In this document: piece by piece, positions 40,113 through 49,279 of the stretch
How positions within the stretch are numbered: the stretch's first letter is position 1
How the letters are laid out: each line of letters opens with the position of its first letter
Source of the DNA: Pannonibacter sp051860505
GTDB lineage: Bacteria > Pseudomonadota > Alphaproteobacteria > Rhizobiales > Stappiaceae
DNA length: 64,000 nucleotides
Direction: 5' to 3'
Assembly (NCBI RefSeq): GCF_051860505.1
Contig: NZ_JBHYDX010000012.1
Coordinates: 62,001 to 126,000 of the forward strand
The notes under the pieces: model-generated
The model's input: the letters and a program-made list of their open reading frames with translations, nothing else
What the model was told of the DNA's origin: nothing
Database searches by the model: none
Translations under genes and position numbers: made by a program

Positions 40113-40155
40113 GGCGTTGAATGTCTCCAGAAGTTTTGGCAACGGGAGACGTTCC

Positions 40156-41430
40156 ATGAGTCTTTACGGCGTAATGCGTACCGGCGTGTCCGGCATGAAT
40201 GCCCAGTCCAGCAAGCTGGGCACAGTCGCGGACAACATCGCGAATTCGAACACGACCGGATACAAGCGCGCGGCGTCCGAATTCACCTCGATGGTCCTGT
40301 CCCAGGGCACCGGCGCCTACAACTCCGGTGGTGTGAAGGCCAACACGGTGCGGGCGATTTCGCAGCAGGGATCGCTGAGCTACACGACGTCGTCGCTGAA
40401 TCTTGCGATCGACGGCAACGGCTTCTTTGTCGTGGCCGATCGAGATGGCACCCAGTCCCTGACCCGCGCCGGCGCTTTCGTGATCGACAAGGAAGGCTAT
40501 CTGGTCAACACGGCGGGCTTCACCCTGCAGGGCTATCCGATCAATGGCGGCGTTGCGGCAACCCCGGTCGCCAACGGTCTGGGCGGTCTGGAAGATGTCA
40601 ATGTCTCGCAGAACCAGCTCGAGGCAACCGCCACGAGCACGGCAACCCTTTGGACCAACGTGCCGGAGGACGCAGCCATTGTCGGACCAGCCGACTTGCC
40701 GTCCGCCAACGCCGCAACCGCGACGTTCTCCGCCAAGACGTCCGTCATCATGTTTGACAACCTTGGCAATGAAGTGAAGCTGGACGTCTACTACTCCAAG
40801 ACGGCCATATCTCCGACCGAATCCACCTGGGAAGTCGCGGTCTTCAACGCTGCTGAAGCTGGTCCCGGCGGCGGTTTTCCATACACCGGCCCGGCACTCT
40901 CCACCCAGACCCTGACCTACAGCCGCACCACCGGCAAACTTGCCACAACCAGCCCGACAGACATCGCTATCACCGTCCCGAACGGCGGTACCTTCAACAT
41001 GGATCTGTCTGGCGGCACGTCGCTGGCGGCCGGCTTTGCGGTCACCAAGGTTGAGGCCAATGGCAATGCGCCGAGCGCGGTCGAGACGGTCGAGTTCAAC
41101 GAAGAAGGTATCCTCAGTGCTGTTTACTCCAACGGTGCCCGTCGGGAGATCTTCCGCATCCCGCTCGCCGACGTGCCGAGCCCGGACAAGCTGACGGCGC
41201 TCTCGGGCAACATCTACACCCAGTCGAACAACTCCGGCGACATCCGCGTCGGGTTCCCGGGCGAGGGCGGCTTGGGCAGCGTCGTGGTCGGTGCGCTGGA
41301 AGACTCCAACGTCGATCTGGCGACCGAGCTGACCTCGATGATCGAGTCCCAGCGTGGCTACACGGCGAACTCGAAAGTGTTCAAGGCAGGCTCCGACCTG
41401 CTGGAGGAACTGGTCAACCTCGTCCGCTGA
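40156..41430 (+). CDS. flgE: Flagellar hook protein FlgE
   Basis: A 424-residue hook subunit. The N-terminus MSLYGVMRTGVSGMNAQSSK and VADNIANSNTTGYKRAASEF carry the rod/hook signature. The middle has NLAIDGNGFFVVADRDGTQS, and the C-terminus VDLATELTSMIESQRGYTAN is complete. The ATG at 40156 is preferred because it has a GGGAGAC ribosome-binding site and the conserved N-terminus; the frame is open to 40081. First gene of a long operon running through flgK, flgL, flaF, flbT, flgD and fliQ. Confidence 0.96.
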   Translation: MSLYGVMRTGVSGMNAQSSKLGTVADNIANSNTTGYKRAASEFTSMVLSQGTGAYNSGGVKANTVRAISQQGSLSYTTSSLNLAIDGNGFFVVADRDGTQSLTRAGAFVIDKEGYLVNTAGFTLQGYPINGGVAATPVANGLGGLEDVNVSQNQLEATATSTATLWTNVPEDAAIVGPADLPSANAATATFSAKTSVIMFDNLGNEVKLDVYYSKTAISPTESTWEVAVFNAAEAGPGGGFPYTGPALSTQTLTYSRTTGKLATTSPTDIAITVPNGGTFNMDLSGGTSLAAGFAVTKVEANGNAPSAVETVEFNEEGILSAVYSNGARREIFRIPLADVPSPDKLTALSGNIYTQSNNSGDIRVGFPGEGGLGSVVVGALEDSNVDLATELTSMIESQRGYTANSKVFKAGSDLLEELVNLVR

Positions 41431-41457
41431 TGCGCCGAGCAGCAAGGAATATGTGAC

Positions 41458-42948
41458 ATGAGCCTTTCCGTTGCCCTGAAGGTCGCCCAGTCGGCCCTGA
41501 GCGCGCGCCAGACCGAAACGGCGACGGTCTCCCGCAACATCGCCGGAGCCCAGGAGGCCGGCTACTCCCGCAAGACCGTGATGCTCAGCACCGTCGTCAG
41601 CGAAGGCGGGCATGTGGGTGGGGTGCGCAGCGACGGCATTCGCCGGACCACCGACAACGCCCTCTACAGCTCGCTGCTGCGCTCCACCTCCCGGGCCACC
41701 TCCCAGGATGCGGTTGCGGCGGGATTGGAGAAGCTGGAGCAGACAGTTGGCGACACCGAGCTGAAACGCTCCCCGGCCGCCCAGCTCGGTACGCTGGAAA
41801 CGACGATCCAGAACTATGCGTCCGATCCGGGCAATTCCATCCTCGCCCAGACAATGCTGGGCGCGGCCAAGGACACGGTCCAGCTGCTCAACGAATACAC
41901 CGGACTCGTTCAAGGCGTCCGCGCCGAGGCCGATGCGGATATCAGTACGTCTGTCGGCCGCATCAACGAACTGCTTGGGCAGGTCGAGCGCCTCAATGGG
42001 ATCATCGTCAAGGGGGGGCCGTCCGGCGCGGACATCACCGACGCGCTGGATGCCCGCGACAAGGCCCTGCACGCCCTGTCCGAGGAAATCGGCATCTCGA
42101 CCCTGACGGCTTCGGACGGCGGTGTCGTCATCTACACCGACAGCGGCGTCACCCTGTTCGAGACCACGGCCCGCACCGTCAACTTTGCCCCGACAAACAC
42201 CTTCAACGCGACGACGGTTGGCAATGCCATCTTCATCGACGGCGTTCCGGTCGCCGGGCCCAACGCGATCATGCCGATCGGCAGCGGCCGTCTGCACGGG
42301 TTGGTGCAATTGCGGGATGATACGGCGGTCACCTATCAGAATCAGCTTGATGAAGTTGCGCGCGGCCTGATCGAGGCCTTTGCGGAACAGGACCAGTCCG
42401 GTGGCGGCGGGCCTGACCAGGCCGGCCTGTTCACCTACTCCGGCGGCCCGGCCCTGCCGGCGACGGCCACCCTGTCAGCGGGTCTGGCCGGGGACATCCG
42501 GATCAATGCAAATGCCGATCCAGACCAGGGCGGCAGCATTGAACGTCTGCGCGATGGTGGCATCTCCGATCCATTGAACCCGGACTACGACTATAACCCC
42601 GCCAACAATGCCGGTTATGCAACGCGGATCCAGGACTATGTCACGGCGCTCAACGCCCCGCGCGTCTTTGATGGCAACGTCGGCCTTGACCCGACCGACA
42701 CGCTGAAAGGCTTTGCCGGCTCGTCTGTCAGCTGGCTCCAGGCAGCGCGCAAGTCTTCCGCCGCCGATGTCGAGGTTCAGTCCGTCATCGTCACGCGCAC
42801 GGCCGATGCCCTGTCCAATGCCACCGGCGTCAATCTCGACGAGGAAATGACGCTGCTTCTCGACATCGAACGGGCCTATGGCGCGGCGGCCAAGCTGATT
42901 TCCGCCGTTGATCGCATGCTCGACGACCTGCTCTCTGCGGTGAGGTAA
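41458..42948 (+). CDS. flgK: Flagellar hook-associated protein FlgK (HAP1)
   Basis: A 496-residue hook-filament junction protein. The N-terminal helix is SARQTETATVSRNIAGAQEA and the C-terminus has TGVNLDEEMTLLLDIERAYG, AAAKLISAVDRMLDDLLSAV. The length fits alphaproteobacterial FlgK. It follows flgE by 27 bp and precedes flgL by 6 bp. Confidence 0.94.
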   Translation: MSLSVALKVAQSALSARQTETATVSRNIAGAQEAGYSRKTVMLSTVVSEGGHVGGVRSDGIRRTTDNALYSSLLRSTSRATSQDAVAAGLEKLEQTVGDTELKRSPAAQLGTLETTIQNYASDPGNSILAQTMLGAAKDTVQLLNEYTGLVQGVRAEADADISTSVGRINELLGQVERLNGIIVKGGPSGADITDALDARDKALHALSEEIGISTLTASDGGVVIYTDSGVTLFETTARTVNFAPTNTFNATTVGNAIFIDGVPVAGPNAIMPIGSGRLHGLVQLRDDTAVTYQNQLDEVARGLIEAFAEQDQSGGGGPDQAGLFTYSGGPALPATATLSAGLAGDIRINANADPDQGGSIERLRDGGISDPLNPDYDYNPANNAGYATRIQDYVTALNAPRVFDGNVGLDPTDTLKGFAGSSVSWLQAARKSSAADVEVQSVIVTRTADALSNATGVNLDEEMTLLLDIERAYGAAAKLISAVDRMLDDLLSAVR

Positions 42949-42954
42949 CCCAAG

Positions 42955-44004
42955 ATGAAAACGTCCTACATCTCCACGTTCACCCTGTCGGACTCCACGA
43001 GGAGCCTCTTGCAGCGCCAGACCGCCAACCTCGCCAAGTTGCAGCTGGAGATTTCCTCCGGTCGCAAGGCTGACATCGGGCTTGATCTGGGGGCCCGCAC
43101 GGGCGAGGCGGTCTCCGTCCGGGCCGAGCACACCCGGCTCGATGCCCTGATCGATACCAACGCGCTCACCGCCTCTCGCCTCGATGTGACGCAGGCCGCG
43201 CTGAAGGATCTCCTCAGCACGACCCAGGACAGCCTGGCGACCTTGGTCGCCGTGCGCGACAGCAACGGCTCGGCCTCGGTCGCCAAGGGGCAGGCGGAGG
43301 GCAGCCTGAAACTGCTCATTTCCCGCCTGAACACCCAGCTTGGCGGCACTTACATCTTCTCCGGCATCAACACCGACACCAAGCCTGTGACCGACTACTT
43401 CGCGACCCCGGCCTCCGCCAGCAAGACAGCCGTGGATACAGCGTTCAACGGGGCCTTTGGCTTCAACCAGACGGACCCCGGCGTCGCCGGGATCACACCG
43501 GCCGCGATGACAGCCTTCCTCAACGGTCCGTTCGATGCCCTTTTTGCCGATCCGCAGTGGGGCGCGACCTGGTCCTCGGCGACCAACCAGACCATGACCT
43601 CGCAGATCTCTCCCGCCGAGTCCCTGAACAGCTCGGTCAGCGCCAACGAGAAGCCGATGCGCCAGCTCGCCGCCGCTTTCACGATGATGGCGGACCTTGG
43701 CGCGGAAGCGCTGGGCAAGGAGACCTACAAGGTCGTTGTCGACAAGGCGATTTCTCTGCTGGGTGAGGCCGTTGTCGGTGTCACCAATCTCAAGGGCGGG
43801 GTCGGCCTGGCGCAGTCCCGCGTGTCGGCGGCCAGCGACCGGCTTCAGGTCCAGACAGGCATCCTCAACCGGCGTGTCAACGATCTCGAACTGGTCAACA
43901 AGGAGGAAACAGCGGTGCGCCTCAACACCGCGATCACGCAGCTCGAGACGACCTACGCGGTCAGCTCCCGCATCCAGAGACTGAGCATTCTGAACTTCCT
44001 GTGA
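42955..44004 (+). CDS. flgL: Flagellar hook-associated protein FlgL (HAP3)
   Basis: A 349-residue flagellin-like junction protein. The N-terminus has FTLSDSTRSLLQRQTANLAK and LQLEISSGRKADIGLDLGA; the middle has LNTQLGGTYIFSGINTDTKP, a FlgL hallmark; the C-terminus ETTYAVSSRIQRLSILNFL is complete. It connects FlgK to the flagellin filament. It shares the operon with flgK. Confidence 0.94.
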   Translation: MKTSYISTFTLSDSTRSLLQRQTANLAKLQLEISSGRKADIGLDLGARTGEAVSVRAEHTRLDALIDTNALTASRLDVTQAALKDLLSTTQDSLATLVAVRDSNGSASVAKGQAEGSLKLLISRLNTQLGGTYIFSGINTDTKPVTDYFATPASASKTAVDTAFNGAFGFNQTDPGVAGITPAAMTAFLNGPFDALFADPQWGATWSSATNQTMTSQISPAESLNSSVSANEKPMRQLAAAFTMMADLGAEALGKETYKVVVDKAISLLGEAVVGVTNLKGGVGLAQSRVSAASDRLQVQTGILNRRVNDLELVNKEETAVRLNTAITQLETTYAVSSRIQRLSILNFL

Positions 44005-44076
44005 GACGCGTCCGGTCCGTTCCGCCCTGGGCCGATCCTGCCGCGCCCAGCCGAATGACGACGCAAGAGAGGTGCC

Positions 44077-44427
44077 ATGTATAACTTTTCCTATGCCGAG
44101 GCGATTGACGACTTCGGCCGCGACCCGCGTGCCGAAGAACGGGAAGCCATGGACATTGTGATTGCCCAGCTGGAGCTGGCGCGGGAGCGCGGTCCCCGGT
44201 CCCGCGAGACCATCGAGGCGGTCTACAACACTCGCCGTCTGTGGAGCTACTTCATCGACAACCTGGCTGAGGAGACCAATGAGCTGCCGGTCGAGATCCG
44301 GGCCGACCTCATTTCCATCGGCATCTGGGTGATCAAGGAACTGGAGCGCATCCGCCGCCAGGAAACCGACAGCCTCGACGCCCTGATCGAGATCAACACA
44401 ATCATTCGCGACAGCCTCGCACGGTGA
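44077..44427 (+). CDS. flaF: Flagellar biosynthesis regulator FlaF
   Basis: A 116-residue protein of the FlaF family. It has MYNFSYAEAIDDFGRDPRAE, then RSRETIEAVYNTRRLWSYFI and LISIGIWVIKELERIRRQET. In alphaproteobacteria FlaF promotes and FlbT restrains flagellin synthesis or export. The stop overlaps the flbT start region by 4 bases. It follows flgL by 72 bp. Confidence 0.95.
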   Translation: MYNFSYAEAIDDFGRDPRAEEREAMDIVIAQLELARERGPRSRETIEAVYNTRRLWSYFIDNLAEETNELPVEIRADLISIGIWVIKELERIRRQETDSLDALIEINTIIRDSLAR

Positions 44428-44432
44428 ACTCT

Positions 44433-44855
44433 ATGCATATTGCTCTCAAGGCCGGTGAACGCATCTTCATCAACGGGGCCGTGCTGCGGGTGGACCGCAA
44501 GACGAACCTGGAACTCATGAACAACGCGGTGTTCCTGCTGGAGGCCCATGTCCTGCAGCCGCAGGACACGACGACACCGCTGCGGCAGATCTATTTCGTG
44601 CTGCAGTCGATGCTGATGGACCCGGTCGCCGCCAGCACCGCCCGGGACCTCGCCGAGGTGCTGATCGCCTCCACCCGCAAGACCTTCTCCAACCGTGACA
44701 TCGTCGATGGTCTTGGTGAAGTCGAGGTCCAGATGGCGGAAGACCGACTGTTCGATGCGCTCAAGACCATTCGCGGCCTCTACCCGATCGAAGCCCTGAT
44801 CATGAGTGGCAAGGTGGCCGATCGCGCCCATGCCGGCGAAACCGAAGCGGCGTGA
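44433..44855 (+). CDS. flbT: Flagellin mRNA regulator FlbT
   Basis: A 140-residue protein (143 from the upstream ATG at 44424, which overlaps flaF by 4 bases). The family pattern is HIALKAGERIFINGAVLRVD, NLELMNNAVFLLEAHVLQP and DTTTPLRQIYFVLQSMLMDP. In Caulobacter FlbT acts after transcription on flagellin mRNA. The palindrome in the flagellin leader here is a possible target. Both starts are plausible; the overlap with flaF favours coupled translation. Confidence 0.94.
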   Translation: MHIALKAGERIFINGAVLRVDRKTNLELMNNAVFLLEAHVLQPQDTTTPLRQIYFVLQSMLMDPVAASTARDLAEVLIASTRKTFSNRDIVDGLGEVEVQMAEDRLFDALKTIRGLYPIEALIMSGKVADRAHAGETEAA

Positions 44856-44877
44856 CACGCCTGAAGGAGAGACACAG

Positions 44878-45294
44878 ATGACCGTGATCCAGCCAACAGC
44901 CATCCAGCCAAATCAGGCGGCGCCGGCCGGAAAGTCCGGCCCGGCATCGGCAAAGGAGCAGCTGACCCTCGACTACAACGCCTTTCTGCAGCTGATGATG
45001 GCGCAGATGAAGAACCAGGATCCGACCGATCCGGTGGATGCAACCCAGCAGCTCGCCCAGCTCGCCAGCTTTTCGCAGGTCGAACAGGCGATCAAGACCA
45101 ACACCAAGCTTGAGACCATGCTGACCAACATGTCCTTCGGCCAGGTCGATGATCTCATCGGACGCACCGTCACGGATAGCACCACCAATGTCAGCGGTCT
45201 GGTGAAGTCGGTCGAGGTTTACAGCGATGGCACCATGCTGGCGCTCGACAATGGCAAGAAGGTCCTGCTTGGTCCGGGCGTGAAGATCTCCTGA
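44878..45294 (+). CDS. flgD: Flagellar hook assembly protein FlgD
   Basis: A 138-residue hook scaffold protein. The conserved N-terminal region LDYNAFLQLMMAQMKNQDPT, then DPVDATQQLAQLASFSQVEQ is diagnostic. The C-terminal part is short compared with enterobacterial FlgD (about 230), a form usual in this order. The ATG at 44878 has a GAAGGAGAGA ribosome-binding site. It precedes fliQ by 2 bp. Confidence 0.93.
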   Translation: MTVIQPTAIQPNQAAPAGKSGPASAKEQLTLDYNAFLQLMMAQMKNQDPTDPVDATQQLAQLASFSQVEQAIKTNTKLETMLTNMSFGQVDDLIGRTVTDSTTNVSGLVKSVEVYSDGTMLALDNGKKVLLGPGVKIS

Positions 45295-45296
45295 CC

Positions 45297-45563
45297 ATGA
45301 ACGAGGCCGATGCCATTGACCTCGTGCGCAACGCCATCTGGGCGATCATCATCGGCTCTGCGCCGGCGGTGGTCCCCGCGATGGTCGTTGGCGTCACCAT
45401 TGCCCTGGTGCAGGCCCTGACCCAGGTGCAGGAAGTCACGCTGACCTTCATTCCGAAGATCCTGGCGATCCTTGTCATGATCATCATCGCTGCCCCGTTC
45501 ATCGGGTCGGAAATCTATGCCCTGACTGCGCTTGTCTACGGTCGCATCGAGAACGGCTTCTGA
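45297..45563 (+). CDS. fliQ: Flagellar export gate protein FliQ
   Basis: An 88-residue protein with two transmembrane helices. It reads AIWAIIIGSAPAVVPAMVVG, then VTIALVQALTQVQEVTLTFI and PKILAILVMIIIAAPFIGS, the canonical FliQ pattern. It joins FliP and FliR in the export gate. It ends the flgE operon before a large inverted repeat. Confidence 0.95.
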   Translation: MNEADAIDLVRNAIWAIIIGSAPAVVPAMVVGVTIALVQALTQVQEVTLTFIPKILAILVMIIIAAPFIGSEIYALTALVYGRIENGF

Positions 45564-45924
45564 TTGAGAGGAGCACGCTCGCTTTGGGGCAATGGTTCCC
45601 GACGTAAATTGCTGCGTCCTTGTCGCCTCCGGAAGGCAGGGGCAACCGAATAGGGAGCCAGACGGTACTTGAGGCCTCGCTGCCCCCCTCCCCCTTGTGG
45701 GGAGGGGTAAGGGGTGGGGGGATCGGGAAGCCACAAGATCATGGGGCGCACTGAGAGTTCCGGAACAACACCAGAATTTCGCACGGATTTTCAGGCTGCT
45801 CCCCCCACCCCCAAACCCCTCCCCACAAGGGGGAGGGGGGCGAGAGGCACAGTTCGTCCTCACCATGCCCACGCAAGCTTCACCTCAGATAGTGGAGCTG
45901 CGATCCCTCGAAACGAGATGAGGC
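45564..45924. repeat. Gap between fliQ and flhA with a large inverted repeat
   Basis: The gap contains two G/C-homopolymer-rich arms, 45683-45721 and 45801-45840 (39 and 40 bp, almost perfect inverted complements), separated by 79 bp. The arm core is CCCCCCTCCCCCTTGTGGGG. The structure could form a long hairpin and is of a kind repeated in genomes of this order. The rest holds the flhA upstream element at 45874-45893. No gene is supported. Confidence 0.8.
45874..45893 (+). promoter_or_regulatory. Shared flagellar upstream element before flhA (variant)
   Basis: CAAGCTTCACCTCAGATAGT: CAAG, ten bases, GATAGT. The spacing matches the motE element (CAAG-N10-CATAGT). The ten-base core ends 41 nt before the flhA start. 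Its position right after the inverted repeat and next to the flhA operon suggests a promoter. Confidence 0.4.
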
Positions 45925-48015
45925 ATGTCGGACACAGCCCTTACGGCCATCGGCCAGACCCCCAACGGAAGCCGCCGCGACATTGGCTTTGCCGTTGGCA
46001 TCGCCCTGATCCTGGCAGTTCTCTTCCTGCCCATTCCCGCCTTCATGATCGACATGGGGCTGGCTCTTTCCATCGCCCTGTCGGTCCTGATCCTGATGGT
46101 GGCCCTCTGGATCCAGAAGCCACTCGATTTCTCGTCCTTCCCGACGATCTTGCTGATTTCGACGATGCTGCGGCTGTCGCTGAATATCGCGACAACCCGT
46201 GTGATCCTGGCCAACGGCCACGAAGGTGTTGATGCGGCCGGCCATATCATCAACGGCTTCTCCACCTTCGTCATGAGCGGTGACTTCGTCATCGGCCTGA
46301 TCGTCTTCACGATTCTTGTTGTGGTGAATTTCATCGTCATCACCAAGGGCGCCACCCGCATCGCGGAAGTGGGTGCCCGATTCACCCTGGATGCCATCCC
46401 GGGCAAGCAGATGGCGATCGACGCGGACCTCTCCGCCGGCCTCATCGACGACAAGGAGGCGCAGCGCCGCCGCCGCGAGCTGGAGGAGGAAAGTTCCTTC
46501 TTCGGCGCGATGGACGGTGCATCGAAATTCGTGCGCGGCGATGCCATCGCCGGCCTGATCATCACCGCCGTCAATATTTTCGGCGGCATCGTCATCGGTG
46601 TCACCCGCTACGACATGAGCTTGGGGGAGGCGTCCGACGTCTTCACCAAGCTGTCGGTTGGCGATGGCCTTGTCACCCAGATCCCGGCGCTGATCGTTTC
46701 TCTGGCGGCCGGTCTTCTGGTTTCCAAGGGCGGCACCCGCGGGGCGACCGAGACGGCGGTTCTCAACCAGCTTGCCGGATATCCGCGCGCGCTGATGGTT
46801 GCGGCCGCATTGATGGGCATCTTTGCCCTCATGCCCGGCCTGCCCATTCTCCCCTTTGCCTTCCTTGGCGGTTTGATGGCTTTCATCGGCTATTCGATCC
46901 CGAAGAAGAAGGCGGCGGCGGAGCAGATGGCAAAGGCGGTTGCGGAAGCTGCTGAGGCGAAAACCAAGCGTGACAGCCGAGAGTCCGTGAAGGAATCGCT
47001 GAAGACCGCAGAGATCGAGCTTTGCCTTGGCAAGCAGGTCGCCTCGCAGTTGCTGGTCGGCCACAACGAACTGGCCCGCCGCGTCGGCAAGATGCGCCGC
47101 AAGTTCGCCGAGCAATACGGCTTCGTGGTGCCTGACATCCGGGTGTCCGACAGCCTGATGCTGGATCCGAAGTGCTATCAGATCAAGATCCACGGCACTG
47201 TTGTTGCGATGCAGGAACTGAAGGTTGGCGAACTGCTCGTCATGACCGAGGAAAACCGCAACCTGCCGCTTTTGGGCGAGCCGACCCGCGAGCCGGCCTT
47301 CGGCATGCCGGCCTACTGGGTGCCGATGGCCTATCAGGATGAGTTGAAGCGGGATGGCCTCGTTCCGGCCGACAACAACACGGTGATCCTGACCCACCTG
47401 TCCGAGGTGATCCGCAACAACCTGCCGCAGCTACTGTCCTACAAGGACATGCGCAACCTGCTGGATCGGCTTGATCCGGAATATCGCAAGCTGATCGATG
47501 ACATCTGCCCGTCCCACATTTCGTACTCCGGCCTGCAGGCGGTGCTGAAGCTTCTGCTGTCTGAGCGTGTTTCCATCCGCAATCTGCATCTGATCCTCGA
47601 AGCGGTGGCCGAAATCGTGCCGCATGTCCGTCGGTCGGAACAGGTGGTGGAACATGTGCGCATGCGCATTGCCCAGCAGATCTGCGGGGACCTTTCCGAA
47701 GGCGGGCCGCTCAACATCCTGCGCCTCGGCAACCGCTGGGATCTGGCCTTCCACCAGAGCATGAAGCGCGACAGCAAGGGCGATGTCGTCGAGTTCGACA
47801 TCGAGCCGCAACTGGTCGAGGAATTCGGCACCCAGATGTCAACCGCCGTGAAAGCCCATATGAGCGGCGGCAAGCGCTTTGCCATCGTTGCTGCGCCTGA
47901 GGCCCGCCCCTATGTCCGCATGATCGTGGAGCGGATGTTCCCGACCTTGCCCGTCCTGTCCCATCTCGAAATCGCGCGAGGCACGGATGTCGCGACCATC
48001 GGCAGCATTTCCTGA
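45925..48015 (+). CDS. flhA: Flagellar export apparatus protein FlhA
   Basis: A 696-residue export-gate protein. There are eight hydrophobic helices in the N-terminal half. The FHIPEP signature TRIAEVGARFTLDAIPGKQM is near residues 144-163, and LRLSLNIATTRVILANGHEG is typical of the second and third helices. The C-terminal cytoplasmic domain (from about residue 350) binds chaperone-substrate complexes. It is followed by fliR with 2 bp between them. First gene of the flhA-fliR-fliJ-like-flgJ-like-flgN-like run. Confidence 0.97.
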   Translation: MSDTALTAIGQTPNGSRRDIGFAVGIALILAVLFLPIPAFMIDMGLALSIALSVLILMVALWIQKPLDFSSFPTILLISTMLRLSLNIATTRVILANGHEGVDAAGHIINGFSTFVMSGDFVIGLIVFTILVVVNFIVITKGATRIAEVGARFTLDAIPGKQMAIDADLSAGLIDDKEAQRRRRELEEESSFFGAMDGASKFVRGDAIAGLIITAVNIFGGIVIGVTRYDMSLGEASDVFTKLSVGDGLVTQIPALIVSLAAGLLVSKGGTRGATETAVLNQLAGYPRALMVAAALMGIFALMPGLPILPFAFLGGLMAFIGYSIPKKKAAAEQMAKAVAEAAEAKTKRDSRESVKESLKTAEIELCLGKQVASQLLVGHNELARRVGKMRRKFAEQYGFVVPDIRVSDSLMLDPKCYQIKIHGTVVAMQELKVGELLVMTEENRNLPLLGEPTREPAFGMPAYWVPMAYQDELKRDGLVPADNNTVILTHLSEVIRNNLPQLLSYKDMRNLLDRLDPEYRKLIDDICPSHISYSGLQAVLKLLLSERVSIRNLHLILEAVAEIVPHVRRSEQVVEHVRMRIAQQICGDLSEGGPLNILRLGNRWDLAFHQSMKRDSKGDVVEFDIEPQLVEEFGTQMSTAVKAHMSGGKRFAIVAAPEARPYVRMIVERMFPTLPVLSHLEIARGTDVATIGSIS

Positions 48016-48017
48016 TC

Positions 48018-48791
48018 ATGCTGGGCGAGATGATCCTGGCCCGGTTCGGCACGGAGACGGTTCTGGCCGTCTTCCTGCTGTTCTGCCGGATTGGCAGCTG
48101 CCTGATGGTGATCCCGGGCTTCGGCAGCGACCGCGTGCCCGTCCGGGTGCGCCTGCTGGTGGCCATCGCGATCACGCTGGCCTTGTCGCCGCTGCTTCTG
48201 CCCTCGATGCGAGCGGCCATGCCGGATCAGGGACTGGCAACGGTGACGCGTTTCATAGCGGCCGAACTGTTTGTCGGGCTGCTGCTTGGCCTCATGGGCC
48301 GCGCCTTCATCGCCGCGCTGGAGACCATCGGAACGCTGATTTCCATGTCCATTGGCCTGTCAACGATGCCAGGCCTGGCCGTGGAGGGCAACGAGGCGAT
48401 CCCGCCGCTGGCCAACCTGATGACATTGACGGCAACGGCCATGGTCTTCATCACCAATCAGCACTGGGAGCTGATCCGCGCACTGGCCGACAGCTACACG
48501 GCCGTTCCGGTCGGGTCCGGCCTCGATGTGCAGAGCGGCCTCGCCCGGTTCACCGATCAGTTGGCTGCGACATTCCTTCTGGCGCTGCGGATCGGCAGCC
48601 CCTTTGTGATCTATGCCTTTGTGGTCAACTTTGCCCTGGGCCTTGCCAACAAATTGACCCCGCAGATCCCGATCTACTTCATCGCCATGCCCTTCGTCAT
48701 AGCGGGCGGGCTCTACTTCCTGTTCGTCGTACTGGGAGAAGCCCTTCTCCTGTTTCTCGACGGATATGTCACCTGGCTCAAATTCAGTTGA
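48018..48791 (+). CDS. fliR: Flagellar export gate protein FliR
   Basis: A 257-residue membrane protein with about six hydrophobic helices. FliR-typical parts are VFLLFCRIGSCLMVIPGFGS, RVPVRVRLLVAIAITLALSP and LLLALRIGSPFVIYAFVVNF-like stretches. It completes the FliPQR core. The ORF of the next gene begins shortly after its stop. Confidence 0.94.
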   Translation: MLGEMILARFGTETVLAVFLLFCRIGSCLMVIPGFGSDRVPVRVRLLVAIAITLALSPLLLPSMRAAMPDQGLATVTRFIAAELFVGLLLGLMGRAFIAALETIGTLISMSIGLSTMPGLAVEGNEAIPPLANLMTLTATAMVFITNQHWELIRALADSYTAVPVGSGLDVQSGLARFTDQLAATFLLALRIGSPFVIYAFVVNFALGLANKLTPQIPIYFIAMPFVIAGGLYFLFVVLGEALLLFLDGYVTWLKFS

Positions 48792-48798
48792 GGCTCTC

Positions 48799-49236
48799 AT
48801 GTCCAAGAACGCCAAGGAAATCGGGCGCATCCTCAAGCTCCAGCGCCAAATCCATCAGTTGTCGGCCTGGATGCTGGTCAACCTCGACCGGCAGGACGAG
48901 CAACTTGCCGAAAAGCAGGAGCGCGTGCTGAAGGCCTTGTCCGAGGGGGACCTTGCCCTGCAGGACCGCTTCATTCGCAATGCATCGCAGCGATTGAAGA
49001 CCATCGCCGAGGAGCAAGCCCGCCTGTCAGAGGCGCGCGAGAAGGTGGAGGCGGAAATGGCCCGTCAAGGCCGCATGCTCAAAGTGACCGAACGGCGGCT
49101 GGCCACGGTGGCGCGGCTGGAGCATCAGGCTGGAGAAAACCGTCGGCTTGCCGATATCCTGGAACGCTACATCACCACCGAGGCGCAAGCTTCCCACAAG
49201 CTGGACGACCTAGTTTCGAAGGCAATGGAAGCCTGA
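48799..49236 (+). CDS. FliJ-like coiled-coil protein (provisional)
   Basis: A 145-residue, highly charged and almost wholly helical protein starting MSKNAKEIGRILKLQRQIHQ. The length and the continuous coiled coil are those of FliJ, the chaperone-like stalk of the FliI ATPase, and no other FliJ candidate is in the cluster. Sequence identity to FliJ is not evident, so the assignment is by architecture and context between fliR and the FlgJ-like gene. The ATG at 48799 is chosen; the frame is open to 48766. Confidence 0.55.
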   Translation: MSKNAKEIGRILKLQRQIHQLSAWMLVNLDRQDEQLAEKQERVLKALSEGDLALQDRFIRNASQRLKTIAEEQARLSEAREKVEAEMARQGRMLKVTERRLATVARLEHQAGENRRLADILERYITTEAQASHKLDDLVSKAMEA

Positions 49237-49279
49237 ACTCCGGATCTTCGGTTCCGGACCGTGCCGCAGGAGCTGCATA

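Larger units (their letters stand above)
39804..40155. other. Gap between the transglycosylase and flgE: palindrome and AT-rich promoter region
   Basis: There is no gene in these 352 bp. Contents: a minus-strand CAAGCCTCG element (39805-39813), the perfect 27-bp palindrome (39921-39947), an AT-rich block (about 39955-40070) with TTAA-N7-TTAA at 40045-40059, and a CAAGATTGAC element at 40103-40112. Confidence 0.6.

Noticed and set aside
40045..42309. A 754-codon open frame on the minus strand opposite flgE and flgK
   Set aside because: It is the antisense shadow of two well-supported genes in GC-rich DNA. No start site, domain or codon pattern supports it.
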